41,355 bases of DNA from NCBI GenBank assembly GCA_964552945.1, contig CAZKIP010000011.1, positions 1 to 41,355 on the forward strand, in the 5' to 3' direction. The DNA is from CAZEAB01 sp964552945 (lineage in GTDB: Archaea; Nanobdellota; Nanobdellia; Woesearchaeales; GW2011-AR9). A model generated the notes under the pieces. The model had not been told where the DNA came from and made no database searches. It saw nothing but the letters and a program-made list of their open reading frames with translations. Shown here piece after piece: positions 40,704-41,355 of this stretch (positions within the stretch are counted from its first letter, which is position 1; each line of letters begins with the position of its first letter). Made by a program: the position numbers and the translations under genes.

Positions 40704-41355
40704 TTATTCTTTTTGTTCGGTTGGAACTTGCATCCAAGCTGCTGCATCTGGATGTTCTGCGATGACTTCCTTTGCGAATTGTTCAACTTCTTCATTACCT
40801 GGAGCTACAACATTTACTAAAGTATTTAATGCTCCACCAAGATGTTGTGGCTTTTTTATCAATCCATACTCCCTACTAAAAGACCCATCATCTGTATTTG
40901 CTACTCCAATTATGTGTCCCATCAAATAATTTGCCATTGCATCTCTGCTAAAATCTTCATTGCCTTTAGCTAGCTGATCATACAAAACTTTGTTGTGCCC
41001 AACTACTTTAAGAGTAAAATGAAGTCTTTCGTATGGTTTATTTTTATTAACTCTTTCATTACCATTTACTAAAGAAAAACTTATCATCTCATCATTTGTT
41101 GCATTTGGAAAGACATTTGCTATTTCAGCTCCATCTGATCTAAAAAGAAAGTTTCTTTGAGCTTTTTTATTTCCAGAAAGCCTACTAGAGGTTCCTACAA
41201 TATAGTGAAGTTCCACCCCTTGATGGTTAGAACTATTATAATCTGAATCAGTCTCACCACGTTCTCTGCACCAGGCCATTATTTCATCACGAGTTTTAGA
41301 CTTAGAATCCATAACACTGTCTACCGGGATGTCTCCGAAAACGGCTTTTAATCGC
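40704..41355 (-). CDS. Unrecognised protein, 5' end outside the window
   Basis: The visible 217 residues run off the right edge: before the first in-window ATG (41312) the frame is open and reads like protein (AVFGDIPVDSV), so the true start lies beyond 41355. The protein is soluble, without a signal or membrane helix; a beta-rich middle (SFSLVNGNERVN..., RLHFTLKVVGHNK) and a C-terminal helix (EEVEQFAKEVIAEHPDAA) are visible. No family is recognised. Confidence 0.5.
   Translation of the reverse strand, partial: RLKAVFGDIPVDSVMDSKSKTRDEIMAWCRERGETDSDYNSSNHQGVELHYIVGTSSRLSGNKKAQRNFLFRSDGAEIANVFPNATNDEMISFSLVNGNERVNKNKPYERLHFTLKVVGHNKVLYDQLAKGNEDFSRDAMANYLMGHIIGVANTDDGSFSREYGLIKKPQHLGGALNTLVNVVAPGNEEVEQFAKEVIAEHPDAAAWMQVPTEQKE

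Overview
The window looks like chromosomal DNA of an AT-rich archaeon, most likely a DPANN-type lineage (Woesearchaeota/Pacearchaeota-like; this placement is an inference). Archaeal markers are direct: a thermosome (group II chaperonin), type-2 methionine aminopeptidase, Cbf5, Pelota, archaeal-type PheS/PheT, a presenilin-type GxGD protease, a TrmB regulator, eukaryote-like ribosomal proteins (eS1, eS19, eL31, eL33, eL39), TATA boxes about 25-30 nt upstream of many start codons (leaderless genes), and a tRNA-His gene whose 14-nt intron sits at 37/38 with a bulge-helix-bulge fold.

Layout. 1-3303: a GDP-mannose synthesis fusion (guanylyltransferase plus eukaryote-type phosphomannomutase), methionine aminopeptidase and a secreted beta-strand-rich protein. 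3295-6723 (minus): tRNA-His, an Asp/Glu racemase-like gene, a HAD::LOG-like fusion, hisS and an overlooked 55-aa membrane protein, all tightly packed with 4-20 nt overlaps. 6990-7669: a PD-(D/E)XK nuclease-like gene followed convergently by a second, intron-containing tRNA-His. 7710-15069: a CDP-alcohol-phosphatidyltransferase-like/DAG-kinase fusion, thermosome, MBL hydrolase, presenilin homologue, methyltransferase and HerA-like ATPase. 15147-20571: an unrecognised 256-aa protein, eL33, and then an unrecognised four-gene operon (polytopic membrane protein with three zinc ribbons, coiled-coil protein, second membrane protein, small helical protein), faced by a convergent coiled-coil gene. 21268-24840: ribosomal proteins, Cbf5 and a metallophosphoesterase.

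25051-29809 holds a C39-peptidase-like protein lacking the catalytic Cys, a GCS2-type carboxylate-amine ligase and a class II amidotransferase, followed by a membrane-anchored GH3 (NagZ-like) enzyme, a small Cys-rich exported protein and a monothiol glutaredoxin. 29793-34495 (minus) is a cell-surface operon: a class-III-signal (pilin-like) protein, a five-TM protein with a heptad-repeat cytoplasmic domain and a large ectodomain, a lipoprotein whose ectodomain is a paralogue of that one, and a cupredoxin-like protein without obvious copper ligands. 34582-40648 returns to housekeeping (Pelota, TrmB regulator, PheS-PheT-Nif3). An unrecognised gene runs off the right edge.

The best candidates for undescribed biology are the zinc-ribbon/coiled-coil membrane operon (16313-20571), the duplicated-ectodomain surface operon (29793-34495), the GCS2/amidotransferase/dead-C39 cluster (25051-27909), and the tRNA-His-to-HisS transcription unit with its second tRNA-His nearby. 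All functional statements come from reading motifs by eye; no database search was run.
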